DNA from: Polytrichum commune
Taxonomy: Eukaryota > Streptophyta > Polytrichopsida > Polytrichales > Polytrichaceae
Assembly (NCBI GenBank): GCA_950295325.1
Contig: OX485806.1
Location: 58,213,169-58,277,168 of the forward strand
Direction of reading: 5' to 3'
Length of the DNA: 64,000 nucleotides
The notes under the pieces were generated by a model. It ran no database searches and was not told where the DNA came from. It was given only the letters and a program-made list of their open reading frames with translations. The position numbers and the translations under genes were made by a program. Shown here in pieces: positions 47,881 to 59,158 of this stretch (position 1 is the first letter of the stretch; each line of letters starts with the position of its first letter).

Positions 47881-49024
47881 GAATTCGTAATTATTTCCAT
47901 ACCCATACACTTACAAGTCCATAAATTGCAAAAAATTAAAAAGATTTTACAATATTCCAATAGATCTTAGAATATTCCAAAATATTCCACATTTATTAAA
48001 ATTTTGTTGATTTGGTCATTGTACTATTCTAATCAACAAAAATATAGGCAGCAAACTGTTGATTTTTACAAAAATTCAAAAATCAGTGAAATCGGTCATT
48101 GCAGTGCCCGGATCGACAAAGATCTGTTGATTTTTTGTTGATTTGGTCATGATTTTCTAGTAGTGAATTGACCTAGGTCCCATTAAGAGCCTAGGTCTTG
48201 GCCTTAATGATTGGGATGATGATGGAAAATTCACAAGGTGGTTGGCGGAGTCCCTAGAAGAAATTACAAAACTGGTAGTTCAGTTCATCCACTATGTAAC
48301 AATTAGACTTGCAATGAACAATGGACCCTAGGATGCATACCCTGAATTTATCACCATTGCATATCACATCCCTATCAAATTAGTGTACACCTTCAAATGC
48401 GACGATATCCAACCACATTGCTTTTGCGACCTTACAAATGACAAAATATATCATTTTTTTATCTTCTACACTTTCGTAAAACCTCCAATAATCTCCATAA
48501 ACCTACAAGTAAGGAGTAGTTTTCCTATCTACCCATCCGTGCCTAAAGATTGGGAACATGGAGTTACAAACCCCATATTCATTGCGGATAAGAATTGGCA
48601 AGAGGTGGATGTGTCACTCAAATAAGAGGAACCACCGTTAGTTAAAAAAAATCTCAACTCTGCCCTAACAAAGTGAAAGAATATTGCGCTTTTATTTTGG
48701 GGTTCAATTTTCTTTGCATGCTATTATAAAGACATTAAAGGCATACCCCACAAGATAGCCTGGCACACCATCCTTTTGATCCCCAATGGCTGATTGGTTT
48801 GCCAAAGACCGCCAAATAAATCCATGCTTTCAATTTATAATGAAGGTTGACATAGAAAAACTCTTTGAATCCGGTTTCATCAAGCTTGTGGAGATTATGA
48901 ATTAATTTTTCCCTATGATGTTGGTAAATAAAAATAACAAGAAATTGACTACAAATGCCTCAACAAGGCAATGCAAAAGGACTATTTCCCATTGCCATGT
49001 GTTAACCACGTTTTAGACGAGGTG

Positions 49025-49640
49025 TGTCGCGTACCTTTTCATGAGGAGTGCCTGCAACACCATGGGCACAAAGGGGACCCCTGAGTGACACCCAAGACTT
49101 GTGGCGCCATTGGTGACAGGGCCCAAGTTATCCTAGCGTGGGTGAGGGCCCCGGGCATTGAGAATGCCTCTAACGCACGGAGACTAGGAGTCATGAGGGT
49201 AAGGCCATGAGTTATGAATAGCTTATGGCGGCGGAATCCAAGAATGCTAATGAACACCTCAATCGGAGGTGTGAGCTAGGAGATATGGCAATTTGAATGG
49301 GGCGATGTCCCGGGACAACACCCTGGGACAATAGTGACCTGGGAGTAGCGCCCGGGCTACCTACGTTTGAACAACCAAAACTACCTTAATACTTGCCCGA
49401 ATGGGGAAAGTGAGGGGTCCATGGGCATCTAAGCAAAGACTAAATGACAATATAGTGGTTGGTTCATAGCATTAGACATCATATATAGATTTTATGATGG
49501 TCTGAAGCTGCTGGGGGTTCTAGCCCCAACGGCTAGGGAAAATGTCTACTTGGCCCCAACCCTTGTAGAGAGACATAAACATACTTGACGGTGGGGTAGG
49601 GGCCCTTCCCAAAGTCCTATAGGCTTATATGGGTGAGGCG
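49025..49640 (+). mobile_element. LTR family A fragment (first about 620 bp)
   Basis: It is the reverse complement of the 3237-type LTR starting at its TGTCGCG end. Similarity stops near 49640 after the ggcttatatgggtgagg block. It follows the reverse-transcriptase-start fragment directly. Confidence 0.8.
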
Positions 49641-49899
49641 GCTTAGCCGATTAACCCCCTCGGAGTATACCTGACAATTGGGAAAAGTTATTTTGCGAGC
49701 GGTGAGTTTTGTAGAATATTGAAATTTTGTGTGGTGAAACATGCCCTATGACCGTGGTGTAGAGCTAAATATTGAAATATTTTTTGACAAATTTTTTGAC
49801 AAATTTTTTGACAAAAATAACCTATAACCGTGGTTGAGGAACCTATAACCATGGTTGAGGAACCTACACTATATTTGCTTGCATATTCTCTTATAAGGT

Positions 49900-50870
49900 T
49901 TGTAGAGTGGGAATGGGTCTTGGATGGTTACAGGTTGTCATTTGAGGTGGACTAAATCCCAGTTGGAGAAGGCCTCGGATCCGAGGCCTCATGGCTGCGG
50001 TATCATTTCAGATTGGGTATAAGGTTTGTAGGTTGGGAATGGGTCTCCGATGCTTACAGGTTGTCATTTGAGGTGGACTAAATCCCACTTGGACAAGGTC
50101 TCGGATCCGAGGCCTCATGGTTTGAGCCCCTACATTCTGATTGTGTTTAAAGGGTGTAGCTACATTCAACCCGACTCCATAAATTTGAAGTCGAATCATT
50201 GGTTTCAATTTGGGTCTCTTAGATTTCATGTTCGGTCTCGGCATGGCCACTTTGGACAAGGCCTAGGGGTTTTATTTCTGATTTGAGGTCAAGTTTATCG
50301 CTTCGTGTTGAATGTGGGCATGCCATGTTTGGGTTTCATGCTTAGCTACTTTCAACCTGAAGCCATAAATTTGATATCAAATCATTGGTTTCAATTTGGG
50401 TCTCTTAGATTTCATGTTCGGTCTCGGCATGGCCACTTTGGAAAAGGCCTAGGGGTTTTATGTCTGATTTGAGGTCAAGTTTATGCTTTCCGGTTGAATG
50501 TAGGCATGCCATGTTTGGGTTTCATGCTTAGCTACATTCAACCTGAATTTATAAATTTGACCTCAAATCATTGGTTTCAATTTGGGTCTCGACATGCCCA
50601 ACGGCTTAGATTTCATGTTCGGTCTCGGCATATATGGCCACTTTGGACAAAGGCCTAGGGGTTTGTTGTTTGATTTGAGGTCAAGTTGATAGCTTCAGGT
50701 TGAATGAGGGCATGCAATGTTTAGGATTCATGCTTAGCTACATTCAACCTGAATCTATAAATTTGACCTCAAATCATTGGTTTCAGGTTGAGTCTCGGCA
50801 TGCCAAGTGGTTCATATGTCATGCGGGAATGGCCACTTTGGATATGGCCCCGAATTTCTTGGGGTTTGAT
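49900..50870. repeat. Two overlapping tandem arrays with palindromes
   Basis: A unit with ggtggactaaatccc and a ctcggatccgag core occurs twice (about 49940 and 50070). The first contains the perfect 20-bp palindrome AGGCCTCGGATCCGAGGCCT at 49970-49989. A second unit of about 186-204 bp (cattcaacctgaa, ggtttcaatttgggtctc, ggccactttgga, gatttgaggtcaag) occurs about four times, with ggccacttt at 50245, 50431, 50635 and 50831. Confidence 0.85.
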
Positions 50871-51734
50871 GTTTGATTTGAACATAAACATAGGATGATG
50901 TCCATAATTTATGCACAAGCATTTTTTGGGTTATTCCATTCTTCTTCCAATCTATATTCTCATTTTTTAATTCTTCCATTATTCTTCCAGTGTATCTTCT
51001 TATTATTTGTAATTCTAAAAATCGTATTGATATTCTATACTTATTATCTTTAATATTTTGGTTTAGTTGTTCGGTTTAGTTTTCCTTAGTCTTTGTTTCA
51101 TGTTTTGATCTATATTTTTACAACTACATTTCTTTATCTTTTTTAGTTAACCTCTATGTCTTATTGAAAAATAGAGTGGAAGTTGGATTTAGGGTACACT
51201 TTTCGTTGGTGTACACTTTAGTCAACTTGTAGACCATTGTGTAAGATAGATGTGCATCTCATATCATTGTTGAACATACTCATGTAGAGGTATTAGAAAA
51301 CACACTTGAATGCCAAGTTACATGAGGTGACACTAATGGTTTAGGGTCATTTATTCAACACAGCATTCGCCTAACAAATCGCAAGCAATCATTGAAAAAG
51401 TGTACGAATGCGTTCACTCCTCCTCATCACACTGAACAGCTTCTAGATCTAGAAAACTCAAGCCTCTACGAGACAGAGAACGGGAGCGCGAAGTGGGATT
51501 CCGTATGCCCTCAGTTGCAAAACAAAAAGCGATTTCTTCGGCATATGTAGGCAACTCAAAGGGTTTAGGAGGGCTTGGGAAAAATGTCGGCCTACAAAAA
51601 AAAGGTCGATGCTGTGGAGAAATCAGGATCTCGCACCTGCAAAACGAAAGCCGAAATAAAAAGTGACAACAAAAAGAAGTAACATAAATCAACATGATCT
51701 CAATAGAAATGCATACTTGAACGTTTAGACTTAC

Positions 51735-52796
51735 TTACTGAATTGGGATTTCTTCACGATCCGCTCAACTTCAATTTCCTCGCCATCAATGTCATCCACG
51801 ATGGTGAGTGGATCCAGGTGAGGAGGCGAAAGAGCAGGTGAAGCCCGGATGAGGGGTGCCAGTAAGGCCTTGAAGATTTCCTCATCCGGCTCAAACGCGG
51901 CAATATGTCGGTTGATATTGCGACAAACGTGTATGGACGACCCTAGAGAAGTGAAGATGATTTAGGTGTTAAGTGAATGTACAAATAAAATTAAGTTGAA
52001 ACCTTGAGGAAATTAAACTGAGACTGAGTAGGGTTTAGGTTGAAAAAACGAACCAGTGGCTGCAGTGCAGTCAACCACGAGATCCCCAGGAAAGGTAGAC
52101 GCTTCTATAAGCATCTGCATGAGCAAGACGGACTTCTCCCGAGGGCCTCACCAATGCAAATTGCCATTCATGAGCTGATCATCTTTCGTGACCAGGTTCA
52201 TGAGGATGTCATCTCTGGCAACGTCTACTCCGTGGTGGTCAAGAGCAGGAATTGGCTGAAAAGAAAATGTAGAATTGGGAACCCCTGAAAAACTCCTCAC
52301 CGCCAAACAGATGCCAAATCTCATGGTTTGGCATTCGAACAACAATATCAGACAAGAATGACAATGTCCATGGATAATCAAATCATGTGTGAAGATCCTT
52401 AATGTCAAAGCTGAATCAGAACACAAGACATAGTTTTGAACTTACAGTGGATGTCGAATGTACTGCCGATGTCAAATGCAGACGGTTCATCCCCCACCAC
52501 TCCTTGCGGATTTCAAATCCGTAGGACTTGCAGTATCCGAGTATGTTTGACTTTGTGCTCAATCGAAAAGGATGAATGATGATGAGTGCACCACCATCCT
52601 GGAGGTGTTGGTCGGCAAAATAAAAAATGGGCTCCAGCCATTCCTTAGAATCTTGGTTCCATAAGGGCACAGATGAAATAGGGTTCGAAATACTTGGAAC
52701 TGGGAGACCTTCTGGTTGGTCCACAAGGATCAAATCCACACAAGGGTGGTTTCCAGAAGATCCTTTGTGCGCACGCCTTTTATCAGATGAATGCTG
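51735..52796 (-). other. Exons with methyltransferase motifs IV, X and I
   Basis: In protein order: LILVDQPEG at the place of motif IV (DPPY in active enzymes), a helix and DGGALIIIHPF strand, a YGFEIRKEWWGMNRL segment, then REKSVLLMQMLIEAS (motif X-like, Lys before a helix), GDLVVDCTAATGSS (motif I, SAM-binding G-loop; active enzymes often have LDPFxGSGT) and HIAAFEPDEEIF (acidic end of strand 2). The IV-X-I order is that of beta-class N4/N6 amino-methyltransferases. DQPE in place of DPPY and CTAATG in place of PFxGSG suggest an altered or lost catalytic centre. One in-frame TGA is at 52148-52150. Confidence 0.6.
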
Positions 52797-52920
52797 CTAA
52801 ATGAGCAATTCAATGCATGTAAGAAACGTAACAATTTCAAAAGCAAACAGAAATGGAGAACTAAACACTACCAGTTGCAAAACATAACCACATAAGATGC
52901 GCAAATGAAAATAAAGATAC

Positions 52921-53617
52921 TTTAGAAATAAAAGCTTTGAGGTCATCATAGAGGGGCGATAAACTGCCCGATTCACCGCCAAGGACCTCAAACAATGATG
53001 AATTAAGAATGAACTCATCATTCATGCAATTGGCCTCCTCTGTGAGATCAACAACCGGCAACTGGGAAAATAGCTCATATGAGGTGTCCCTCTTAGTGCC
53101 CCTAGCTGAAACTGAGCGAATCTGGGAACCAGAGTCCACGGTTGGACTAGGCTGCACATGACTTATCATTTCTACCTCTACAGGAGTTGACACCTTCTTC
53201 TTGCCTTTCTTCGTCGATTTTGCAGCTGCTTTCTGCTGCCTCTCCAACTCCTTCAGGTGAGCTCTTTCTTCTGCCTCCTTCACCTTGAGGGCTTTCTTGC
53301 GGTCCTCTTCAATCCGCCTCTTCAGTGCCTTAGCCCTGTCATTGTCATCCTCGATGCCCTTCAAGTCCTGCATCTCCTCTCCAGACTCTCCAATAGCCTC
53401 GTGTGATTTCCTCAATTCCATCTCAAAAGGTGGGGTGTAATGTGTAGCACAATCGAGATACCACGCGCCAGAAGCAAGGTGTGAAGTCGTCCATGTCCTC
53501 TGCTGGGCAGCTGTGAACATGCATGCAGTGTTGGACCGGTTCAACCAAGTACTCAAGAAGAGCGGCAAGTCCTCTTTGAGAATCGCTTTGTTTGGAAGGA
53601 GCTCAAACTTGAAGAAC
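52921..53617 (-). other. Exon with conserved block and charged coiled-coil linker
   Basis: It starts FFKFELLPNKAILKEDLPLF, with conserved Trp/Cys positions (AQQRTWTTS, AWYLDCATHY). It then has a long charged helix (DDNDRAKALKRRIEEDRKK and on) and a Lys-rich GKKK cluster that could act as a nuclear signal, and ends in a Ser-rich stretch. No stops in 232 codons. Confidence 0.7.
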
Positions 53618-53969
53618 CTGGAAAATAATGATGGCCATAAGAACATGAAACATTTGGAATTTATAAAGAGGGAAATAGAAGTATGAAATCAAAGCATGAA
53701 AGGCAAACAGAGCAAACACCTGAAGAGGACTTTTCTCACAACAAGGTCCATTCCCTTGTATCCCTGGAAATCATCAATTTTCTTAAAGCAGTCGTGACTG
53801 CGAAACACCGAGACAAATGCATGGTCCCAAAGCGCGATCCTGCATTCCTCAATATATGCAGCCAAAGCTAGAGGCTCGGAAGGCACAGACATGTCGATGG
53901 GGATGCGATCCTGTTGAACTATGTCCTCAAACATAGTTGTCGCATTATCGGAAATCTGAAAGTAAACAA

Positions 53970-54575
53970 ATTACACAATGCTCCTTAGAGTGCCTTCATA
54001 GTTGAACTAAACCCACATGAAATCAGAATATAAACCAAACTCATTTAAACCCCCCCTACCCTCCCTTTAATTCCTATCAACCTCAAATTCCAAAATAGTG
54101 GTATCGGACCAGAATGCTCCCTAGAGTGCCTAGATAGTTGAACTAAACCCACATGAAATCAAAATATATACCAAAATCATTTAACCCCCCCTAACCTGCC
54201 CTTAATTCCTATCAACCTCGAATTCCAAAATAGTGGTCTCGGACCAGAATGCTCCTTAGAGTGCCTTCATAGTTGAACTAAACCCACATGAAATCATAAT
54301 ATAAACCAAAATCATTAACCCCCCCCTAACATCCCCTTATTTCCTATCAACCTGAAATTCCAAAATAGTGGTCTCGGACCAGAATGCTCACTAGAGTGCC
54401 TTCATAGTTGAACTAAACCCACATGAAATCAGAATATAAACCAAAATCATTTAACCCCCCCCTAACCTGCCCTTAATTTCTATCAACCTCGAATTCCAAA
54501 ATAGTGGTCTCGGACCAGAATGCTCCTTAGAGTGCCTGCATAGTTGAACTAAATCCACATGAAATACCACACAAC
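53970..54575. repeat. Intronic tandem repeat, about 4.3 units of 135-136 bp
   Basis: The block gttgaactaaacccacatg starts at 54001, 54137, 54272, 54407 and 54543. Each unit also has a run of seven or so C (aacccccc) and a ggtctcggaccagaatgctc block. It lies in the 1.55-kb intron between exons 55701-55510 and 53955-53720, and explains that intron's unusual length. Confidence 0.9.
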
Positions 54576-56134
54576 TTGCTCAATACATGACCTCAATGCC
54601 CAATGATATGCACCACAAAATTTACACCAACATATTCAAATGGACTTAAGATCAAGGTCTACACATGTAAGGCTGAATATAACCTCTCCTCATATATAGC
54701 TCCCCCCATGCCTTATTTCAAGAGTGGAAGTTAACTTAAGTTCTAGATAGCTCTATCTAATTTCAGTTAATTAATATCTAGTTATCTAAGGTATACTTTG
54801 ATACATCCACATTAGTTATCTAGTTTCCATATTGCTAGTTTCCATATGTGTTGAGGTTGCACTTAGTGTATAGGTTCAATAGGGCACAAACTAGGCCTTT
54901 CATAATCCAAAGCAAGCATTGGAGGTCAACTGGTCAAGCTTGCGGCAAAGGTAGTGATGTTCGGAAGAAGCTTTGAATACCATTTCACCCATCTATGAAA
55001 TGGTGTGTCCATAAAGGCAATGCTATATAAATTGGAAAACACTTAACCCTTATAGCTCCAAGGAGCCCATAGTACAACCCAAAGTGTGTGGGTATTATTT
55101 CCTTAATTTTCCAAATTCTCTAACTTCAATTTCAACATTGCAAACTATGTTGGAAAATACTGAAGTTTCAAGATATTCATACCCCAGCCCACCAGCATGC
55201 CTTTGCTAGGAAAATTGAAAGTTTTTCTTCGGTAACGGGCTTCGCAGGAACTTTTCTTGCCTCTCGAGTTGCGGCAGAGGCGTTTATGTATTAAAGCCAC
55301 TTGATTTTGAAAATCGGGGATGCTCTTGACGTAGCAATTAGCTGAAGCTTTTCCAAGTTGAGCTCTGGAGATATTGAATTATTGGCATAATACCGCTCAA
55401 TCTACCCAATTACAAATGTCCTCATTAAAAATAGACAAAGCAGGTATCTTGAAATCAAATTCAGAATGATCAACCTGATAAAACACTGGATTCAAGGAAT
55501 GAAACTTACATCATCAAACCAACCATCAGTGAGGTCTGGATTTGCAACCGCGACGAGTTTTCCCATCTTCTGACGCAATGAAATACATCGTTTATCCACT
55601 GCAGACTTCATCGCGGCCGCTTTTTGAGCAGGAGATACAACCACATCAGACTGCTCAACAAGCTGGCGGACACCTTCGCCAGAAGCCATGCTTATTTCAT
55701 GCTGCCAATTATCCACAAGTTAGTTCGTGCTGCGAATAATCCACACTCCTGTTATGAAGAATCCTTAAACAAAGAACTTCAGTACTCTCAACGAACTACA
55801 CATTTAATCAAAATGAGTGAAGCACAGTACTTTAAATCAAAATGAACAAGTGCACTCACCTGAAAGATGAAGGAGGTGAAAACATTCAAAGGTAAGGTGT
55901 ACCATGTTTTCTTTTGGCCACGCTTACAATGCATGAAGTCAGCTAGTGACAACACGTCCTTCAGTTTCTCAATATCCATTTGTCCATATTTCCTAACTCT
56001 GAATAGCGTGTGGACAATGTTCGTTCTGACATGGGAGTCCTCGGTGTGCCTGAAACACAACAATACATACATGAAAATGTTTCGAATTCAGGAACAACCT
56101 CAAAGATAATTAAAACGCTGAAAATCACACTTAC

Positions 56135-56544
56135 TTGTTGATCGTGTGCATCACTTGCATTACCAAGCCAATTTTGTCCTTCGTGTTGAGGAGAATGGAG
56201 TCCATTCTAAAATGCCAGGAAGGATCATTCTTATGAAGGCGGTCCATATGGTTGAGCTATGCTTGGCGTTTGTGATTACCATCACAGACAAAAAACATAA
56301 GATTCTTCATATGTGAAAGTTCAGGTACCGATAGGAGATACCTGTTGAATTCCTCATTCTGCGCATTCCAGATGGATTCCAATTCTCCTTTACCACAGAT
56401 GTAACCTCCTGAGTACTTCCATGTTCATCAGTCAATGTAACGTAGAACACTGCAGCCCCGTCACAATAGCCATGAACAAATTCTTGTTCAAGCTTATCGA
56501 GATCACTCTGGAGGGTCGGCCTCACCAAAGGCATGGCAACCAAC
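56135..56544 (-). other. Exon with the ParB/sulfiredoxin-like domain
   Basis: The exon begins VAMPLVRPTLQSDLDKLE, then GAAVFYVTLTDE, and later LMFFVCDGNHK followed by WHFRMDSILLNT and VMQVMHTINK. The pattern fits the N-terminal ParB/Srx fold: a P-x-R strand, a helix, a beta hairpin, then D-G-x-H-(R/K) in the nucleotide- or DNA-binding loop. The basic residue after GNH is Lys here. A frame change lies near 56385-56400 and an in-frame TAG at 56257-56259. The fold assignment is from motifs only. Confidence 0.6.
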
Positions 56545-57169
56545 CTGCAAAGTGGAATCGAAAAACGTAAAACTGAAATTGGCTGGAATCTCAGGCTGGA
56601 AATGGTGGCAACGGAGTTTAATTTCTGCCTGGTTCGAATCTCGTCCTCATCATCTCCAAACGACTCATCGTCGTTGTGGGACTCATCATGGTCCTCTCTT
56701 CCATCGTACTCCATATCTGTGTCCGCAATAGCGACAACCGAAGGTCGAACTGGTGAATCACGTGGACAAGCTGTTGCTGCCCTCTGTTCAAGCAGAGTGG
56801 CTAAAGACTCAATAACTATCTTCAAGTCGCCAAATATTGCATCAAGTGTCACTACAACCGATTCAAGTTCCACCAGAAGCAATGTCTAAAAATTAAAGGT
56901 ACTAGAAAGTTAGTGAAAGCTCCCAACTTAATGCAAAAAGTTACAACTTTATCCAAACAACACCAAATTTATAATACACAGCAGACCCAGTATTTGAAAA
57001 TGAATGGTATTATAAAGTTCAAATGGATACTTCAAAACTTCAAAATGAAAACTTCAAATGAGGAGATCCATACATCCCTAGAAAGCTAACATCAGCAACT
57101 AAAAGGTCACAAAGTCTCAAAGCAAGGAAAAGAAATGACTAGGAGATGTGGCCTATCAAAGTGATGTTG

Positions 57170-58291
57170 TCAACGGCATACCATTCCAGCATGACCACCC
57201 TGCGTTTCGTCCTGCGTTTCGTCCTTCTTTTGTTTGAGGGAGCCTAAGCTTTCAATGACTTCCCCCTCCGATTTCTTTGATCTGAATCTCATAAGAAAAG
57301 CAGTTCCTAAAGTGGGCCAATCTGGAAAATGATTTGGGCCAAATTGGGAGTACCATTCTAATGCTCGCTTTTTCAAGGTGACTGGAAATAATTGCAACTT
57401 GATTGCATCTGTGTCTTCCTGGTTGGCAAGACACACATTGTTAAATTCTTGCATGTAGGTGTCGGGATCTGTCTTACCTTTGTAGGTCGGTAAGGGAACC
57501 TTTGTTCTCCGTTGTTGTGCAGCCATGTTGGCTGAAGTGGTTGGGTTGTTTCCAACACCAGGTGGATTGTTGTTATTTGGAGGTGGTGGTGGTGGTGGGC
57601 TGACTCTGGTGTTAATTCCAAGGTTTTGGAATTGTTTAAGTCTTTCTTCAAATTTCCTCCTTAATTCGTCGAATTCTTCTTGTGTGATGGGTTTTTTGAT
57701 TTCTTGGTCCGTTTGGTTCTGAGTGCTCCAACCTGAAAAGCCGGAGTCCTCGTAGCTGAATTGTTCTTCAAAATTCCTTCTTAGTTTCTCCCAACTCTTT
57801 TGGTCGAAAAGATCTTCCTCGGTCGTGTTTCCTTGATGGGTTTTGTCTTGCGCTTTATCTACTGGGGTATGCGTACCCGTGGTTTTACCTGTACCTTTTG
57901 TTCTCAATACGTAGGTCCCAAGAGGGGTTCCTATTATCAGATCATCCTCGTTTTCCTCGCTTTCTCCTTGATTCAAGTTTTCTTCATCCAAGTCTTCATG
58001 TTCTTTGCTTGTCTCACCATTACCTCCTCCTTCACTTTGACTTCTATGGTGGCTGGGCTTAGGGGTGTGGGAACCTATTGCCGGTGGTTCAGAAGCGTAT
58101 CGGCTCTCTTCACTTCCTGTAGTTCTTTGTCTTGTACGCCTAGTGTACCTCTCTTCTCTCTTGAGTTGTTCAGTCCGCCTTATGCGGTCTTCTCTGGAAT
58201 GCATGCGCTCCACATGCTTCTTCTCTGCCTCCTGTTCTCTAGGAGTTGGTGATGTACTTCTCGTACTAGATGTATCCTCATGATCAACCAT
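57170..58291 (-). mobile_element. Gag ORF of the Tat/Ogre-like element (373 aa as read)
   Basis: A long Arg/Glu-rich N-terminal part precedes a Pro run (PPPPPPP) and the retrotransposon gag domain: LPTYKGKTDPDTYMQEFNNV, ALEWYSQF, FPDWPTLGTAFLMRF, SLGSLKQKKDE. Gag similarity ends near 57205, where sequence of the host intron takes over. The upstream ATG at 58291 is the likely start. Confidence 0.8.
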
Positions 58292-58427
58292 GTACGCTAC
58301 TGAGAGTGTTTCGGGGTCATGGTCTTGGCCGGCTCTCTCAGCTCTGACGCCTCAATGCACCCGTACTTCACCTGTTTGCCTATGGATGATTACTTGGATA
58401 CTTGATTTAAGTTCTTGTTTCTTGTTC

Positions 58428-59066
58428 CTATTCCTGTTCCACATTCAAGTTCCCCACACTACCATGCAAACCACCATACAGAGGTAAGAATATCTTTCTA
58501 ACATACAAATCATACAATAACCCCTCCTGTTTATAGTGGTATCCTCGATGCTTGGTTGCTCCCAACGCATGGGCATAAATACCTTCACCTCCGTTATTCC
58601 ACACCTTGGAATAAATTAACGCTTGTAGTTCCTCTGGTAATTCCTCAATGCTTCTTTCAAATTGAGACCGGTAAGTAAAGCCTATTTCTTTTTCTTTAAA
58701 CAACTGCCATGTTTTGTCTTCGTAGTATTTTTGCATGTCCCACATCAAGTTGTGGAATTTCTTCGTTCCTTCCCATTTTCTCAAGGTTGTTTTATCGGTG
58801 TTATACTTTGGATAATCCCACGGCCACCTGCCTAGGATTGAGATTTCTTGTTGTTTAGAGTTATCTTCTTCTCCTTCTCTATTTTCCTGCACAATAAAGC
58901 CGCGGAGGTTAAACTGTTCGAGTCGCCGTTGCACTGCTCTTTCTACACGATCTTGTTTTCGCGGTCCAAACGTTTCCGCCCACTTCCGTTGTTCATTTGC
59001 CTCCCGTTGGCTTCTCCCATTATATAGGTAATACAAGTTCTCCATTCGTGTTTTCCTGCCATCCAA
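58428..59066 (-). mobile_element. Extra ORF upstream of gag in the Tat/Ogre-like element (212 aa)
   Basis: An open frame between the primer site and gag, rich in charged residues and Trp/Tyr (RWPWDYPKYN, YKQEGLLYDLYVRKI). Its position is that of ORF1 in Tat/Ogre elements. The function of ORF1 is unknown and I see no known domain. Confidence 0.65.
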
Positions 59067-59133
59067 CTTTCCGAAATATTTTGTAGTTTGTAATTTAGAT
59101 ATCCTAATCTAGGTGAGTGTAACATCCATGTGG

Positions 59134-59155
59134 CGAATCCCCAGCATGGTCGCCA
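59134..59155 (-). other. Primer-binding site, tRNA-Arg-like
   Basis: On minus TGGCGACCATGCTGGGGA follows the LTR end by three bases. It resembles the tRNA-Arg-type primer sites of plant Ogre elements (TGGCGAC..TGGGGA). Confidence 0.75.
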
Positions 59156-59158
59156 AAA

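Larger units (their letters stand above)
47025..48165. mobile_element. CACTA (En/Spm-like) non-autonomous element, 1,141 bp, target duplication AAT
   Basis: Ends are CACTAGTAGAAAAT and, inverted, CACTACTAGAAAAT (one mismatch). AAT flanks both sides (47022-47024, 48166-48168), the 3-bp duplication typical of CACTA elements. Subterminal motifs gttgatttt and atttggtcat recur near both ends (about 47110, 48007, 48048, 48124 and 48139). No transposase is encoded. The interior is a tRNA-type SINE plus AT-rich repeats. It is inserted in gypsy sequence. Confidence 0.92.
46040..49024 (+). mobile_element. Ty3/gypsy internal fossil with a CACTA insertion
   Basis: Plus-strand readings include YDLWSDLYTLKANILVAQF (46345-46405), then an aspartic-protease-like ALVDGGSGIIIMPFSSLEKL (about 46562-46622). 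After the CACTA element come DIEKLFESGFIKLVE and LVNKNNKKL (about 48850-48950), which is the start of reverse transcriptase. The element is broken, with many breaks, and old. Flanking LTR-A fragments at both ends suggest it belonged to that family. Confidence 0.75.

Noticed and set aside
57525-58252. Plus-strand frames opposite gag
   Set aside because: They are shadows of the minus-strand gag frame, which has the recognisable gag domain.
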